Both the position numbers and the translations under genes were made by a program. Below are positions 16,124 through 26,246 of a DNA stretch of 34,004 bases, piece by piece; positions within the stretch are counted from its first letter, which is position 1; every line of letters starts with the position of its first letter. Source of the DNA: Fidelibacterota bacterium (GTDB lineage: Bacteria; Fidelibacterota; Marinisomatia; Marinisomatales; UBA1611); contig JAOLAV010000009.1 in the NCBI GenBank assembly GCA_028338895.1, positions 1-34,004 on the forward strand, written 5' to 3'. The notes beneath the pieces were generated by a model. That model saw only the letters and a program-made list of their open reading frames with translations, was not told the DNA's origin and did not search any database.

Positions 16124-17305
16124 ATGAATGAAAAAAAATATATTTTTGATATTTGTATCATTGGAGGATTAGGCCATGTTGGGCTACCTTTTGGAATATA
16201 CTTAGCTGAAAAAAAATTAAAAGTTTGTTGCTATGATAATAATAAAGAGTTGTTAAAAAAAGTCAAAAAAGGGGAAATGCCGTATATTGAACATAATTCT
16301 GATAAACTTTTAAATAAAAACATAAAGAATAAAAACTTATCTTTTTCATCAGATCCAAATTCTATTTCTGTTTCAAGTACAGTTATTATCGCGATTGGTA
16401 CTCCTGTTGATGAGTACCTTAATCCTAAAATAAGTGATTTTTTAGAAAACATTAAAGCTTTAAAACCTTTTTTTAGAGAATCACAGCTTGTGATAGTTCG
16501 AAGTTCGGTTTTTCCAAAAACCTGCCAAAAGATTTTAAAGATTTTAGCCGAAAATATTAATTTAGATCTGGCATATTGCCCCGAAAGGATTGTGCAAGGA
16601 TCTGCATTTTCAGAACTTGAAAAGTTACCGCAAATAGTTGCAGGATTCTCCGATAATGCAAAAAAAAGAGCTGGAAAGCTCTTCAGTTTAGTTACAAGAA
16701 AAATAATATATACATCAATTGGCGAAGCTGAACTAATGAAGCTCTTTTCTAACTCATGGAGATATATACAGTTTGCTGTTGCAAATCAGTTTTATATGAT
16801 AGCGAATGATTATGAAGAAGATTTTGATAAAATTCGAGAAATAATGATGCAAGACTATGATCGTGCTTCAGGTATTCCTTCAGCTGGGTTTGCAGCTGGC
16901 CCATGTTTACTAAAAGACACAATGCAACTATCTTCTTTCTACAATAATAATTTTCTATTAGGTCAAGCAGCAATGAATGTAAATGAAGGTTTACCAAACT
17001 ATATAATTAATGATTTAAAAAAGAAGAATAATCTAATTAATAAAAATATTGGAATATTAGGGATGTCCTTTAAAGCAAATATTGATGATATTAGAGGTTC
17101 GCTTTCATATAAAATAAAGAAATCTCTGATTTTTGAGGGTGCAAGCGTATTTTGTTCAGATCCGTATGTCAAAGACAAAGGGTTTATTGGTATTGAAGAA
17201 TTAATCAAAAAGTGTAGTATTATTATTATAGGAGCACCTCACAAGGTTTACAAAAAATTGAAGATCAAAAATAAAGTAATTGTTGACATTTGGAAAATTT
17301 TATAA
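16124..17305 (+). CDS. Nucleotide-sugar dehydrogenase (UDP-glucose/UDP-ManNAc dehydrogenase family)
   Basis: CIIGGLGHVGLPFGIYLAEKKLKVCCYDNN (Rossmann), VIIAIGTPVDEYLNPK, LAYCPERIVQGSAFSELEKLPQIVAG, SAGFAAGPCLLKDTMQL (catalytic Cys), GILGMSFKANIDDIRGS. Confidence 0.9.
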   Translation: MNEKKYIFDICIIGGLGHVGLPFGIYLAEKKLKVCCYDNNKELLKKVKKGEMPYIEHNSDKLLNKNIKNKNLSFSSDPNSISVSSTVIIAIGTPVDEYLNPKISDFLENIKALKPFFRESQLVIVRSSVFPKTCQKILKILAENINLDLAYCPERIVQGSAFSELEKLPQIVAGFSDNAKKRAGKLFSLVTRKIIYTSIGEAELMKLFSNSWRYIQFAVANQFYMIANDYEEDFDKIREIMMQDYDRASGIPSAGFAAGPCLLKDTMQLSSFYNNNFLLGQAAMNVNEGLPNYIINDLKKKNNLINKNIGILGMSFKANIDDIRGSLSYKIKKSLIFEGASVFCSDPYVKDKGFIGIEELIKKCSIIIIGAPHKVYKKLKIKNKVIVDIWKIL

Positions 17306-17372
17306 AATTTATATTTAACACTAACTTGTTTATTCCTTTTTCAAGAATAACAGTTTATGCGAAGCCTATTAA

Positions 17373-17382
17373 GGGGGGGGGG
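17373..17382 (+). repeat. Homopolymeric G(10) tract directly before an epimerase start codon
   Basis: cctattaagggggggggg-a-ATGAGTACAG; 10 consecutive G in a strongly AT-rich region. Confidence 0.9.
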
Positions 17383-17383
17383 A

Positions 17384-18412
17384 ATGAGTACAGTTTTGGT
17401 TACAGGTGATAGAGGATTTATTGCGGGATATTTAGTAGAAAAATTATTAAGTAATAATCACAGAGTTATTGGAATTGATAATGATTGGAAATATGGTAAA
17501 CAAGAAAAAAAGTATGATGCTAATCCGAATTACCATCATTATACGGGTGATGTAAAAGATGTTGACCTTTTAAAAAAGAAATTAAAAGACCATCAAGTTG
17601 AATATTTTGTTGCAGCAGCATCATGGATAGGTGGTATTTCTTTTTTTCATAAGCTTGCGTATGATTTATTAGCTGAAAACGAACGTATTTTTGCTTCAGC
17701 TTTTGACTCAGCAATTTGGGCTCATAAAAACCTGCAGTTGAAAAAGATTATTGTAATTTCGTCTTCAATGGTATTCGAGAACTCTAAGGTTTATCCAACA
17801 CCAGAATCTGAAGTGTATAATTGTCCTCCCCCTGATTCAACATATGGGTTTCAAAAACTTGCAACTGAATATTTCTGCAGAGGTGCATGGGAACAATATG
17901 AATTACCATATTCTATTGTTAGGCCTTTTAATGCTGTCGGGATTGGAGAAAAAAGAGCACAGCTGGATAAGGAAGTGATGTCAGGGAATATTAAATTAGC
18001 TTTTAGTCATGTAGTACCGGATCTTATTCAAAAAATTTACAAAGGTCAAAGCCCTTTGCACATTCTTGGTGATGGTAAACAGATTCGTCATTATACTTAT
18101 GGAGGTGATATAGCTGATGGCATCTATCAATGTATCTTCAATCCAAAATCTAAAAATAATGATTTCAATATTTCAAACAATATTTCTACCGATGTCCTGA
18201 CATTAGCTGAAAAAATATGGTTTAGGTTAAATCCCGAAAAACCTTTTAAGTATACATCCGATGAACCATTTAAATATGATGTGCAAAGAAGAATACCCGA
18301 TGTTGAGAAAGCAAAAAAAATATTAGGTTTTGAAGCAAAAACAAATTTGACCTCGATCTTAGATGAAGTAGTTCCATGGGTATGTAAAATGGTTGATGAA
18401 GGAGCGATTTGA
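17384..18412 (+). CDS. NAD-dependent nucleotide-sugar epimerase/dehydratase (SDR); ORF track start at 17357 reads through poly-G
   Basis: MSTVLVTGDRGFIAGYLVEKLL; SSSMVF; YGFQKLATEYFCR; IVRPFNAVG; LHILGDGKQIRHYTYGGDIADGI. Confidence 0.88.
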   Translation: MSTVLVTGDRGFIAGYLVEKLLSNNHRVIGIDNDWKYGKQEKKYDANPNYHHYTGDVKDVDLLKKKLKDHQVEYFVAAASWIGGISFFHKLAYDLLAENERIFASAFDSAIWAHKNLQLKKIIVISSSMVFENSKVYPTPESEVYNCPPPDSTYGFQKLATEYFCRGAWEQYELPYSIVRPFNAVGIGEKRAQLDKEVMSGNIKLAFSHVVPDLIQKIYKGQSPLHILGDGKQIRHYTYGGDIADGIYQCIFNPKSKNNDFNISNNISTDVLTLAEKIWFRLNPEKPFKYTSDEPFKYDVQRRIPDVEKAKKILGFEAKTNLTSILDEVVPWVCKMVDEGAI

Positions 18413-18461
18413 TTAAAGTCTTTAATTATCAATTAAATAGAATAATTTTTAAAATATAAAA

Positions 18462-19583
18462 TTGATACCTTCTAAGCCTAAATATAAAGTTATAATCTTT
18501 TTGACTGAAGATATACGACATACTTCTTATGTTGTTAAAGGGTTATTGGATTTAGAAAAAACAGGGTTTATCAGTTTAGATTTTAGGTCTATGCCCATGT
18601 TATTTAATAATCGAATTAAAATTCAAAATAGCCAATTTATTAGAACAATTAAAGGGTATCCTTGGTGTCCGGAGCTTGTAATTACTTCTATAAAAAAAAA
18701 AACTAAAAAAAGAGTTGGTATAGATTTACAAGATTGGGATAACTATTTTTCACATCATAGTTTTCAAAATTGTTCAATTGTATTCAAAAGAGCTCTAACA
18801 GAAAAAAATAAATTATTTTTAGAAAAAGAAAAACCAAACTTTATAAAGCCTTTTGGACCAAATTTTTATTTAACGGTTACTGATAAAAGATATTTAAAAA
18901 ATATTAAAATTAGTAAAATAAAACAAACCATAGCAAAAGTAATTTCAAATCCGTCAAAAATACCTAATAAAATCAAAGAAAAGTTTATAGAGACTAGTAA
19001 AAACACAAAAAATAACGGTTCCAGAATTGTTAGTGAAAATGCATTTAGATATCCTCCCAATAAAAGATATATATTTTTTCAAGTCCAGTATTATGATTGG
19101 AAAAACAAGCATTCGAAATCAATAAACGATTACAGAGCGAGTATAATAAGAACTCTTAAAAATAGTTTTAAGGAACAGTTTTATGGTGGTATGTGGTTTG
19201 TTCATGACGTTCACCAAGATTACAAAGACTGTGTAACAAATGTGGATACAAATAAAAAGACTTACGATAGTTTCATTGAAAAGGCATCGGTTGTTATTAG
19301 TACTAATGGTTTTGGAGAATCTATTCCATGGAAACTAATAGAGTTTTTAAAATCAGGGTCTTGTATTGTCACTGAAAGAAATAAGCATTTATTTAGAGAG
19401 CCATTGACCAATAATGAAGTAACTTTTTACAATAATAGAGATGAAATTATAAATTCATGTAGGGAGCTTTTAAAAGATAAAAAATTAAATAAACTAAAAA
19501 GAAAAAATGCATTTAAATATTATGAGAAATACCTAAACCCACAAGCCTCTATGAAAGAAGTTATAGAAAGTTCATTTAGTTGA
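18462..19583 (+). CDS. Putative glycosyltransferase (GT-B-like C-terminal half)
   Basis: C-terminal VVISTNGFGESIPWKLIEFLKSGSCIVTERNKHLFREPLTNNEVTFYNNRDEIINSCRELLKDK resembles glycosyltransferase donor-binding region; adjacent to sugar-nucleotide genes. Confidence 0.5.
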   Translation: MIPSKPKYKVIIFLTEDIRHTSYVVKGLLDLEKTGFISLDFRSMPMLFNNRIKIQNSQFIRTIKGYPWCPELVITSIKKKTKKRVGIDLQDWDNYFSHHSFQNCSIVFKRALTEKNKLFLEKEKPNFIKPFGPNFYLTVTDKRYLKNIKISKIKQTIAKVISNPSKIPNKIKEKFIETSKNTKNNGSRIVSENAFRYPPNKRYIFFQVQYYDWKNKHSKSINDYRASIIRTLKNSFKEQFYGGMWFVHDVHQDYKDCVTNVDTNKKTYDSFIEKASVVISTNGFGESIPWKLIEFLKSGSCIVTERNKHLFREPLTNNEVTFYNNRDEIINSCRELLKDKKLNKLKRKNAFKYYEKYLNPQASMKEVIESSFS

Positions 19584-19892
19584 ATTTTTATAATTTAATA
19601 GAAGAAAATATTATATAAGAAAGAAAAAGTTATTTGTTCTAGCCAGACTTTTTTAATGTTGGAGGTTGATCTCAAGTTAACAAATAATATAAAAACTTAA
19701 GTTTAAAATCTTTAGATATTTAAATTATAAAACAACTAAAGAGAATGTAAAAATTTTAATTTAAAAGTATTTAGCCTTTTAAAGGATGATTTAAAAAAGT
19801 CACCTTAATCAATATAACTTTTAATGATAAAGACAATTTTGATTACACAAAAAATAAAATTATAAAAAAAATAAAATAGTTAATTTTAAGTT

Positions 19893-20264
19893 ATGAAATA
19901 TAAAATTATTATAAATGTTAAACCCCAATATATGGCACATCAATCTGATCCCATAAAATCAAGCTATTTATTTTCGTACCATATAGTCATTAAAAATCTT
20001 TCTAGCACTACTATTAAGCTTGTTAGCCGCTATTGGCATATAACTGATGGTTTAGGTAATTCTGAGGACATACATGGGCCTGGGGTGATTGGAAAGACGC
20101 CTACTATTAGTCCCGGAAATTCTTTTGAGTATACAAGCTTTTGTCCTTTAAAAACACCAATGGGCTTTATGGAAGGGTCATTTAGAATGATAGACACCAA
20201 TAAAATTGAATTTGATGTTGAAATTAATCGATTTAGGCTCCTAGCATCTCAAATTCTCAATTAA
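19893..20264 (+). CDS. apaG: ApaG domain protein
   Basis: SYHIVIKNLSSTTIKLVSRYWHITDGLGNSEDIHGPGVIGKTPTISPGNSFEYTSFCPLKTPMGFMEGSFRM is characteristic of ApaG. Confidence 0.92.
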   Translation: MKYKIIINVKPQYMAHQSDPIKSSYLFSYHIVIKNLSSTTIKLVSRYWHITDGLGNSEDIHGPGVIGKTPTISPGNSFEYTSFCPLKTPMGFMEGSFRMIDTNKIEFDVEINRFRLLASQILN

Positions 20265-20346
20265 GTTATAAAGTAATTTTAAAAAATTAAAATCTTTGCA
20301 ACTACAAAATTAAATATTTAAAAAAGAAATAAGGTAATTTAGGTTT

Positions 20347-21759
20347 ATGAAAACAAATAGAACAAAAATAATTGCAACAGTTGGGCCTAGTTGCTCAGAC
20401 GAACAAACTTTACAGTCATTAGTCAATACAGGAGTTGATTGCTTTAGAGTTAATCTTTCTCATGGCACTATAGAAGAAAAATCAGATTTTTTTGATTTAA
20501 TAAAAAAGATGTCACTGCCTTCTGGTGAACGACCTGCAATCTTAGCTGATTTATCAGGCCCCAAAATACGTGTTAGTGATTTGAAAAAATCACTACATCT
20601 TAAAGTTGGTGAATCTATAAAAATTAGTAACGAAGAGAATGGTGAAAATATTATTCCTGTATCTAATGGAGTCAGGTTTCAAGCTGTTAACCCAGGTGCA
20701 AAAATCTTAATTAATGATGGTCTAGTTAGCTTGCTCGTCAAGGAGCAGGTTTCAGATAGGACTTTAATTTGTGAAACGGTAATTCCAGGTCTAGTTGAAA
20801 ACAGAAAAGGGGTGAACTTTCCGGGTATAGATTTGGATGTTCCAACCCTTACTAAGCAAGATGAAAAAGATCTAAAATTATCATTAGAAAAAGGAGCTGA
20901 TTGGCTTGCATTGTCTTTTGTTAGGTCCGCATCTGATTATGATCTACTTCGGTCAAAAGTTAAAAACTATGGATATAATACTCCAATAATGGCAAAAATT
21001 GAAAAATGGGAAGCTGTAAGCAACATTGATTCTATAATTGAAGCATTTGATGCTGTTATGGTTGCTAGAGGAGACTTAGGGGTTGAGCTTCCAATAGAGC
21101 GTGTTCCACTAATTCAAAAAGAAGTCATAACTAAAGCTAGCCAAGCCAGTAAACCTGTTATTATCGCAACTCAAATACTAGATTCAATGACAGAGAGGCC
21201 CGTTCCAACTCGTGCAGAGGTTAGTGATATTGCGAATGCAATTCTTGATGGAGCAGATTGCTTAATGGTCACAGGAGAAACAGCTGCTGGTAAGCACCCC
21301 AATAAAGTTATAAAAGTTTTAAATCGAGTTATTCAAGAAACTGAATCGGCCATAGACTATCAAGAATTTTATATTGAGCCGGACCATGAAAAAATCAATA
21401 CTGCTCAAGCCATTAGTCATGCGGCATGTTCAGTTGCACAAGATCAGGAAATAAAAATATTAGTTACGATGACTCATAGTGGTAGCACAGCAAGAATGGC
21501 GGCAAAATATAGACCGAATGCCAAAATTATTGCAATGACACCTATTTCAGCAATTTGTCGTCAACTTTCAATAGTGTGGGGAGTTAATCCAATCCTAGTG
21601 GGTAAATATAAATCCTCAAATGAAATTCCTGACATTGCGAATGTTGTTCTAAAAAAAGAAAATCTTTTAGAAAAAGGTGATAAATACGTCATTACAGGTG
21701 GTGTTCCAGTTGGAATAGCTGGTACAACAAATTTTTTATCTGTTTCTGAGATTAAATAG
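20347..21759 (+). CDS. pyk: Pyruvate kinase
   Basis: RTKIIATVGPSC, CFRVNLSHG, ADLSGPKIRV, MAKIEKWEAVSNIDSII, VMVARGDLGVELPIERVPLIQK, MTERPVPTRAEVSDIANAILDGADCLMVTGETAAGKHP. Confidence 0.97.
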   Translation: MKTNRTKIIATVGPSCSDEQTLQSLVNTGVDCFRVNLSHGTIEEKSDFFDLIKKMSLPSGERPAILADLSGPKIRVSDLKKSLHLKVGESIKISNEENGENIIPVSNGVRFQAVNPGAKILINDGLVSLLVKEQVSDRTLICETVIPGLVENRKGVNFPGIDLDVPTLTKQDEKDLKLSLEKGADWLALSFVRSASDYDLLRSKVKNYGYNTPIMAKIEKWEAVSNIDSIIEAFDAVMVARGDLGVELPIERVPLIQKEVITKASQASKPVIIATQILDSMTERPVPTRAEVSDIANAILDGADCLMVTGETAAGKHPNKVIKVLNRVIQETESAIDYQEFYIEPDHEKINTAQAISHAACSVAQDQEIKILVTMTHSGSTARMAAKYRPNAKIIAMTPISAICRQLSIVWGVNPILVGKYKSSNEIPDIANVVLKKENLLEKGDKYVITGGVPVGIAGTTNFLSVSEIK

Positions 21760-21763
21760 TTTT

Positions 21764-22279
21764 TTATTTAGGATTAATTACCCTTCCTAAATGCTTGCAT
21801 ATATATGCCGTACCTCTTCTATCTGGAGGGTGTGAGTCCTTGCATTTGTCAGTACAAACAAAATAAGATTCATCCATCTCTTTTACACCCTTATCATTAT
21901 AATAAATCCATTTTCCTGTTTGCAGTCCCTGTTCATACTTCCCTTCATATTTTTTTTTACCATTTGGATGGTATCCGATCCAATTTTCATTTGCTTTACC
22001 TTCTTTATATTCTCCGGTAAACCTCTTTTTCCCGTCTTTATTCCATCCCGTCCAAAGACCCTCTTTGTAACCATTTTTTAATAGACCTTGTTCTCTTTTT
22101 TCTCCTGATCTATATTTGTTAAAAGCAGGGCCATTGTAGACTTTTTGATTAAAGAAAAAATAGGGACTGAAATTATCACCAGTTATATATTGCCCACTCC
22201 TATCGTAGAGTACATTTTCCATATCAACAGGTTCATCTGAACAGGAATAAAAAAGTAATAGTAATAATATTTTTTTCAT
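21764..22279 (-). CDS. Lipoprotein with MORN-type repeats (YwqK-like)
   Basis: MKKILLLLLFYSC lipobox-like start; repeats GYKEGLWTGWNKDGKKRFTGEYKEGKANENWIGYHPNGKKKYEGKYEQGLQTGKWIYYNDKG. Confidence 0.8.
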   Translation of the reverse strand: MKKILLLLLFYSCSDEPVDMENVLYDRSGQYITGDNFSPYFFFNQKVYNGPAFNKYRSGEKREQGLLKNGYKEGLWTGWNKDGKKRFTGEYKEGKANENWIGYHPNGKKKYEGKYEQGLQTGKWIYYNDKGVKEMDESYFVCTDKCKDSHPPDRRGTAYICKHLGRVINPK

Positions 22280-22344
22280 TTAAACCTCTTTTAATTTGAT
22301 GATAGCGAAGTTATTTAACTATAAATACAAGGAATAGATTTATT

Positions 22345-24708
22345 TTACTCAATAATAATTTCGTCTGCAAATAACCAAACATGTCCACCGGAGCCATCGT
22401 GCCAATCAGGACAAATTTTTCTACTAAATGCTTTTACTTTAATAAACCTTGAATTTAGGTTTATATCTTTAAAAACGGACTCTATTCTGTTTGGCTTTCC
22501 ATTTTCAGGGCCATCTTGGATCTCTTTAGTTATCAATTCTGAGAATGAAAAACTATCATCTGAAAAAGATAATTCAACTTTTGTTGGTAAGAAAATCCAA
22601 GAGCTATGTGATTCCAAAAATCCACAAATAATCTTATTAATTTCAGTAATTTTACCTAAATCAATAATTACATCAAGGCTCTTACTCTTCCATCCTTGCC
22701 AGTATCCATCTCCAAAATTAGTTGTTCCCCTATATCCATCGATTAAACTTAGTTTTCCAGCACCTCTATAGCGATCATTAAAAATTGCATTATATCTAAT
22801 TTTTTTACCCATAGCTTTATGAAAAATAAATGATTGCTCAGAATATTCTTTTACAGGGACATTATCAGAAAAAATTGCAGCAATCACTTTTTTTGGCTCT
22901 TTGATTAAAAATGGACGCTCGTATAACTGTGATTCGTTACTTGGATTTGTCCCATCTAGTGTAAACCTAATTTTCTCCCCCGGTTTTTCAGAACTTAAAT
23001 TGACTTTAATTGATCTAAGGCTATCATTTAATTCACCTTTAATATTAATTGAAAAACTTCCTGGAGCAGAAACCCAGTTTAAAAAATCAAACCGTTTTTT
23101 TAAGTTTTTAAGTCTTAAATAAAAATCATCATAAGTATTTTTACCAGGACCAGACCATAGAACTTCAGAAAGAGCTGTCATTCTAGGCAAAACTCTATAT
23201 TGAGCGCGATCAGGTGTTTGAACATATTCAGTCCAAAGATTCCCCTGAGCTCCAATTATATATTTATGGTTTTGAATATCTAGATCTAAGGGAATTGGGT
23301 TAAATGAATATACTTTTTTTAAAGTTACTAGTCCTCCAAATGCAACAGGTGAATTATTGGCGCTGGCTTGATAATAATCGAAATAACAATGTGAAGTTGG
23401 GCACATTATGACATCATGGCCTGCGGTTGCAGCCTCGATTCCACCGGCCATCCCTCTCCAACTCATAACTGTTGCGGATTTTGCGAGACCGCCTTCAAGA
23501 ATCTCATCCCAACCAACAAGTTTTTTATTTTTTGATAAAATAAATTTCTCAACACGCTTTATAAAATAGCTTTGAAGTTCGTTTTCATTTTTAAGATTTT
23601 CAATCTTAATCCGCTTTTGGCATTTAGGGCATTTTTTCCAATTTGTTTTTTCTGCTTCATCTCCTCCAATATGAATGTAGGGAGATGGGAAAAGATCAAT
23701 TACTTCTGTTAAAACATCTTCAATAAAATCAAAAACTTGATCATTTCCTGCGCAAAAAATATCTTCATTGGGCCAATAAGAACCAGGGTTAACAGGAATT
23801 GTATCTCCTTTACACGAGAGGTTCGGAAATGCTGCAAAAACTTCAGATGTATGTCCCGGCATTTCAATTTCAGGTATAACCATAATATTACGATCTAAAG
23901 CATACTTTACGACATCTTTAATTTCATCTTGAGTATAGTAACCACCATAGCTGGCTTTTTCTCCTGGAAGAATAGGAGATTGTTTTTTCCAGGGCTCATC
24001 TGTTCTATCGACAGACCAAGCAGATTTTTTAGATAGCTCTGGATACTTTTTTATATCGATTCTCCAGCCATTATCATCTGTTAAATGCCAATGAAAAACA
24101 TTCATTTTATGTAATGCTATCATATCAATATATGTTTTAATGAAACTAACATCAAAAAAATGACGGGATACATCTAAGTGCATCCCCCTATATTGAAAAT
24201 TAGGAGCATCCATAATTACACATTTTTGAATATCTGAAATACGAGGTTTTATATTTTTTTCTAATTCTACAGGACAGAGTTGACGAAAAGTCTGAAAACC
24301 ATAAAAAAGGCCAGAAAATGAAGTTGCAATTAATTCAATATTTGCACCCTCCCCCACAGAAAGATTGTAACCTTCGAATTCTATTTCAGATTCATTATCT
24401 ATAGAAATAATAATTTGATTTAATGAATTAGATTCTTTTACTATAGGTACAGAAGATATTGGGCTTAAATATTTTTGGAATAATATTGCGGCTTGGCGCT
24501 CTTGAATATGGCCGCTCTTCAGAGTAATACTTTTAATTGATTTTAAATCAAAGGTGCCATTTATTATTTTTTCTGAAATTGGTTTTGGGATAATAGATAT
24601 ATTATTCATAATTATTTTTTGAGTTTGATTTGGTTGCTGACACCCAAAAATTAATAGGAAAAAAACAACGTTTATTCTTTTTATTATAGATGTTATAATA
24701 TCTATCAT
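22345..24708 (-). CDS. Glycoside hydrolase family 20 beta-N-acetylhexosaminidase, lipoprotein
   Basis: FQYRGMHLDVSRHFFDVSFIKTYIDMIALHKMNVFHWHLTDDNGWRIDIKKYPEL; HIGGDEAEKTNWKKCPKC (catalytic D-E); lipobox FLLIFGC; C-terminal beta-sandwich. Confidence 0.93.
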   Translation of the reverse strand: MIDIITSIIKRINVVFFLLIFGCQQPNQTQKIIMNNISIIPKPISEKIINGTFDLKSIKSITLKSGHIQERQAAILFQKYLSPISSVPIVKESNSLNQIIISIDNESEIEFEGYNLSVGEGANIELIATSFSGLFYGFQTFRQLCPVELEKNIKPRISDIQKCVIMDAPNFQYRGMHLDVSRHFFDVSFIKTYIDMIALHKMNVFHWHLTDDNGWRIDIKKYPELSKKSAWSVDRTDEPWKKQSPILPGEKASYGGYYTQDEIKDVVKYALDRNIMVIPEIEMPGHTSEVFAAFPNLSCKGDTIPVNPGSYWPNEDIFCAGNDQVFDFIEDVLTEVIDLFPSPYIHIGGDEAEKTNWKKCPKCQKRIKIENLKNENELQSYFIKRVEKFILSKNKKLVGWDEILEGGLAKSATVMSWRGMAGGIEAATAGHDVIMCPTSHCYFDYYQASANNSPVAFGGLVTLKKVYSFNPIPLDLDIQNHKYIIGAQGNLWTEYVQTPDRAQYRVLPRMTALSEVLWSGPGKNTYDDFYLRLKNLKKRFDFLNWVSAPGSFSINIKGELNDSLRSIKVNLSSEKPGEKIRFTLDGTNPSNESQLYERPFLIKEPKKVIAAIFSDNVPVKEYSEQSFIFHKAMGKKIRYNAIFNDRYRGAGKLSLIDGYRGTTNFGDGYWQGWKSKSLDVIIDLGKITEINKIICGFLESHSSWIFLPTKVELSFSDDSFSFSELITKEIQDGPENGKPNRIESVFKDINLNSRFIKVKAFSRKICPDWHDGSGGHVWLFADEIIIE

Positions 24709-26147
24709 TTTATAAAAATTAATTTTTCAGAATGAACATAATCACTTGATTCAAACGTGAAAAAATAAATTCCTGAGGGTATAGAATTACCCGATGCTGA
24801 TTGTGCAATCCAATTAAACTTATGTAATCCAGGGTGTATCTTTTGTAGATAGTACGAGTCTATTTTTTCCCCACTAATATTATAAATATCAATTTTGATA
24901 TCACTTGAAATAAATATTTCATAATGAAAACTAATACTTGGATTAAATGGATTTGGAAACGGTTTAAAAATTTTAAAACTTTTAGGTATTGGTTTTTCCT
25001 TTGCTATATCAAGATTTGTATTGACAAATTTTATTGCATCGAAAAGAACATATTCACCTACAGATGTTGTACTCACATGATCTCTTAAGATGACGCTACT
25101 TTTTGAACCCTTTGGTAAATTGAGAGTAGTGATAGTTGAAAAACTACCGAGTCCTAAACTTTGATCAACAATGATAATACTCTTTGAATTTGTACCATCT
25201 TCATTTTGAACAATAATTTCATATTTAGCACTTGTTGCCGCATTGGGGTTTTCTGGTAAAAACACTTGGATATCATATTCCCCCTCGACATCTAATGTTG
25301 GAACCCAAATAGCGTAATGCCGACTATTATCAACACTATAAACAGCTGGAACCCTCCAAGAATCATCTTGATAACCTGTATTCAGATAAGTCCAGTCAGG
25401 ACCATAATATCGCTGAAAACCATTATCTCCATCATCCACCAATTCGTTTGAAACCCAGAGCCATTCACTGCGGTTACCCCTAACTTGTTCAATAGGATCA
25501 GTAGTCTCTCCCCACCAACCAAAAGGGTTTATAGCCCATGGTTCATTTGTATCGAAGTACCAATTTTCTTTACGAACCTCAAAATGTAAGTGTGCGTTTA
25601 ATGCACAACCAGAATTCCCATTGAATCCTAAAGTATCTCCTGTTATAACTGTTTCACCAACCGAGACATTGAGCGGAGGATTCATATGTAGATAACAAGA
25701 AAAATAGCCATTCCCATGAGCAACAATTATTGTTCCCTGATCTCCATTCGGTTCAATTCCACCAGGACAGGGGTCCGCTGGTGGAGAAAAAGCTGCCCAT
25801 AAAACATAGCCTCCTGCTGGTGCGAGAATAGGAGTGTTTAGAGGCATATAATAATCTGTCCCAGCATGTCCATCATAGCAAGATGAACCGGAGAGACAAT
25901 CAGGGAAAATAACATCATTATCGAATTCTTTTCCATCAAAACGAAGAAAAAACCCATCTTGGATATTGCTTGATGGGTAGTGATGGTCAACGTGATTTCG
26001 AGAAGAAAATTGTTCAAAAGAGGGTTGCGCAAAAGGTCTAATCTCAAGAAATGGATCTTGAGCATAGACAACGACTTCAAAGAAAAACAATAAAGAACAT
26101 AAGTTATAAAATGATATTTTCATTAATAGAATCTTTTCCCAAAACAA
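24705..26147 (-). CDS. M23 (LytM-like) peptidase-domain protein with T9SS C-terminal sorting domain
   Basis: HAGTDYYMPLNTPILAPAGGYVLWAA...GTIIVAHGNGYFSCYLHM...GETVITGDTLGFNGNSGCALNAHLHFEVR; C-terminus FPNPFNPSISFHYEI...SGIYFFTFESSDYVHSEKLIFIK. Start probably internal MKISFYN. Confidence 0.88.
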   Translation of the reverse strand: MFWEKILLMKISFYNLCSLLFFFEVVVYAQDPFLEIRPFAQPSFEQFSSRNHVDHHYPSSNIQDGFFLRFDGKEFDNDVIFPDCLSGSSCYDGHAGTDYYMPLNTPILAPAGGYVLWAAFSPPADPCPGGIEPNGDQGTIIVAHGNGYFSCYLHMNPPLNVSVGETVITGDTLGFNGNSGCALNAHLHFEVRKENWYFDTNEPWAINPFGWWGETTDPIEQVRGNRSEWLWVSNELVDDGDNGFQRYYGPDWTYLNTGYQDDSWRVPAVYSVDNSRHYAIWVPTLDVEGEYDIQVFLPENPNAATSAKYEIIVQNEDGTNSKSIIIVDQSLGLGSFSTITTLNLPKGSKSSVILRDHVSTTSVGEYVLFDAIKFVNTNLDIAKEKPIPKSFKIFKPFPNPFNPSISFHYEIFISSDIKIDIYNISGEKIDSYYLQKIHPGLHKFNWIAQSASGNSIPSGIYFFTFESSDYVHSEKLIFIK

Positions 26148-26246
26148 AATTAAAATAATGCAATAATTATATAAATTTAAATCATTATTTTAAATAGCAC
26201 TTTTAATTCTTTTTTAAGAAAAGTTTATAATCAAAAAGAGGTTTAA

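Noticed and set aside
19584-19892. 309-nt spacer before apaG as a possible ncRNA or riboswitch
   Set aside because: Very AT-rich with no recognisable conserved RNA motif; cannot be supported by eye.
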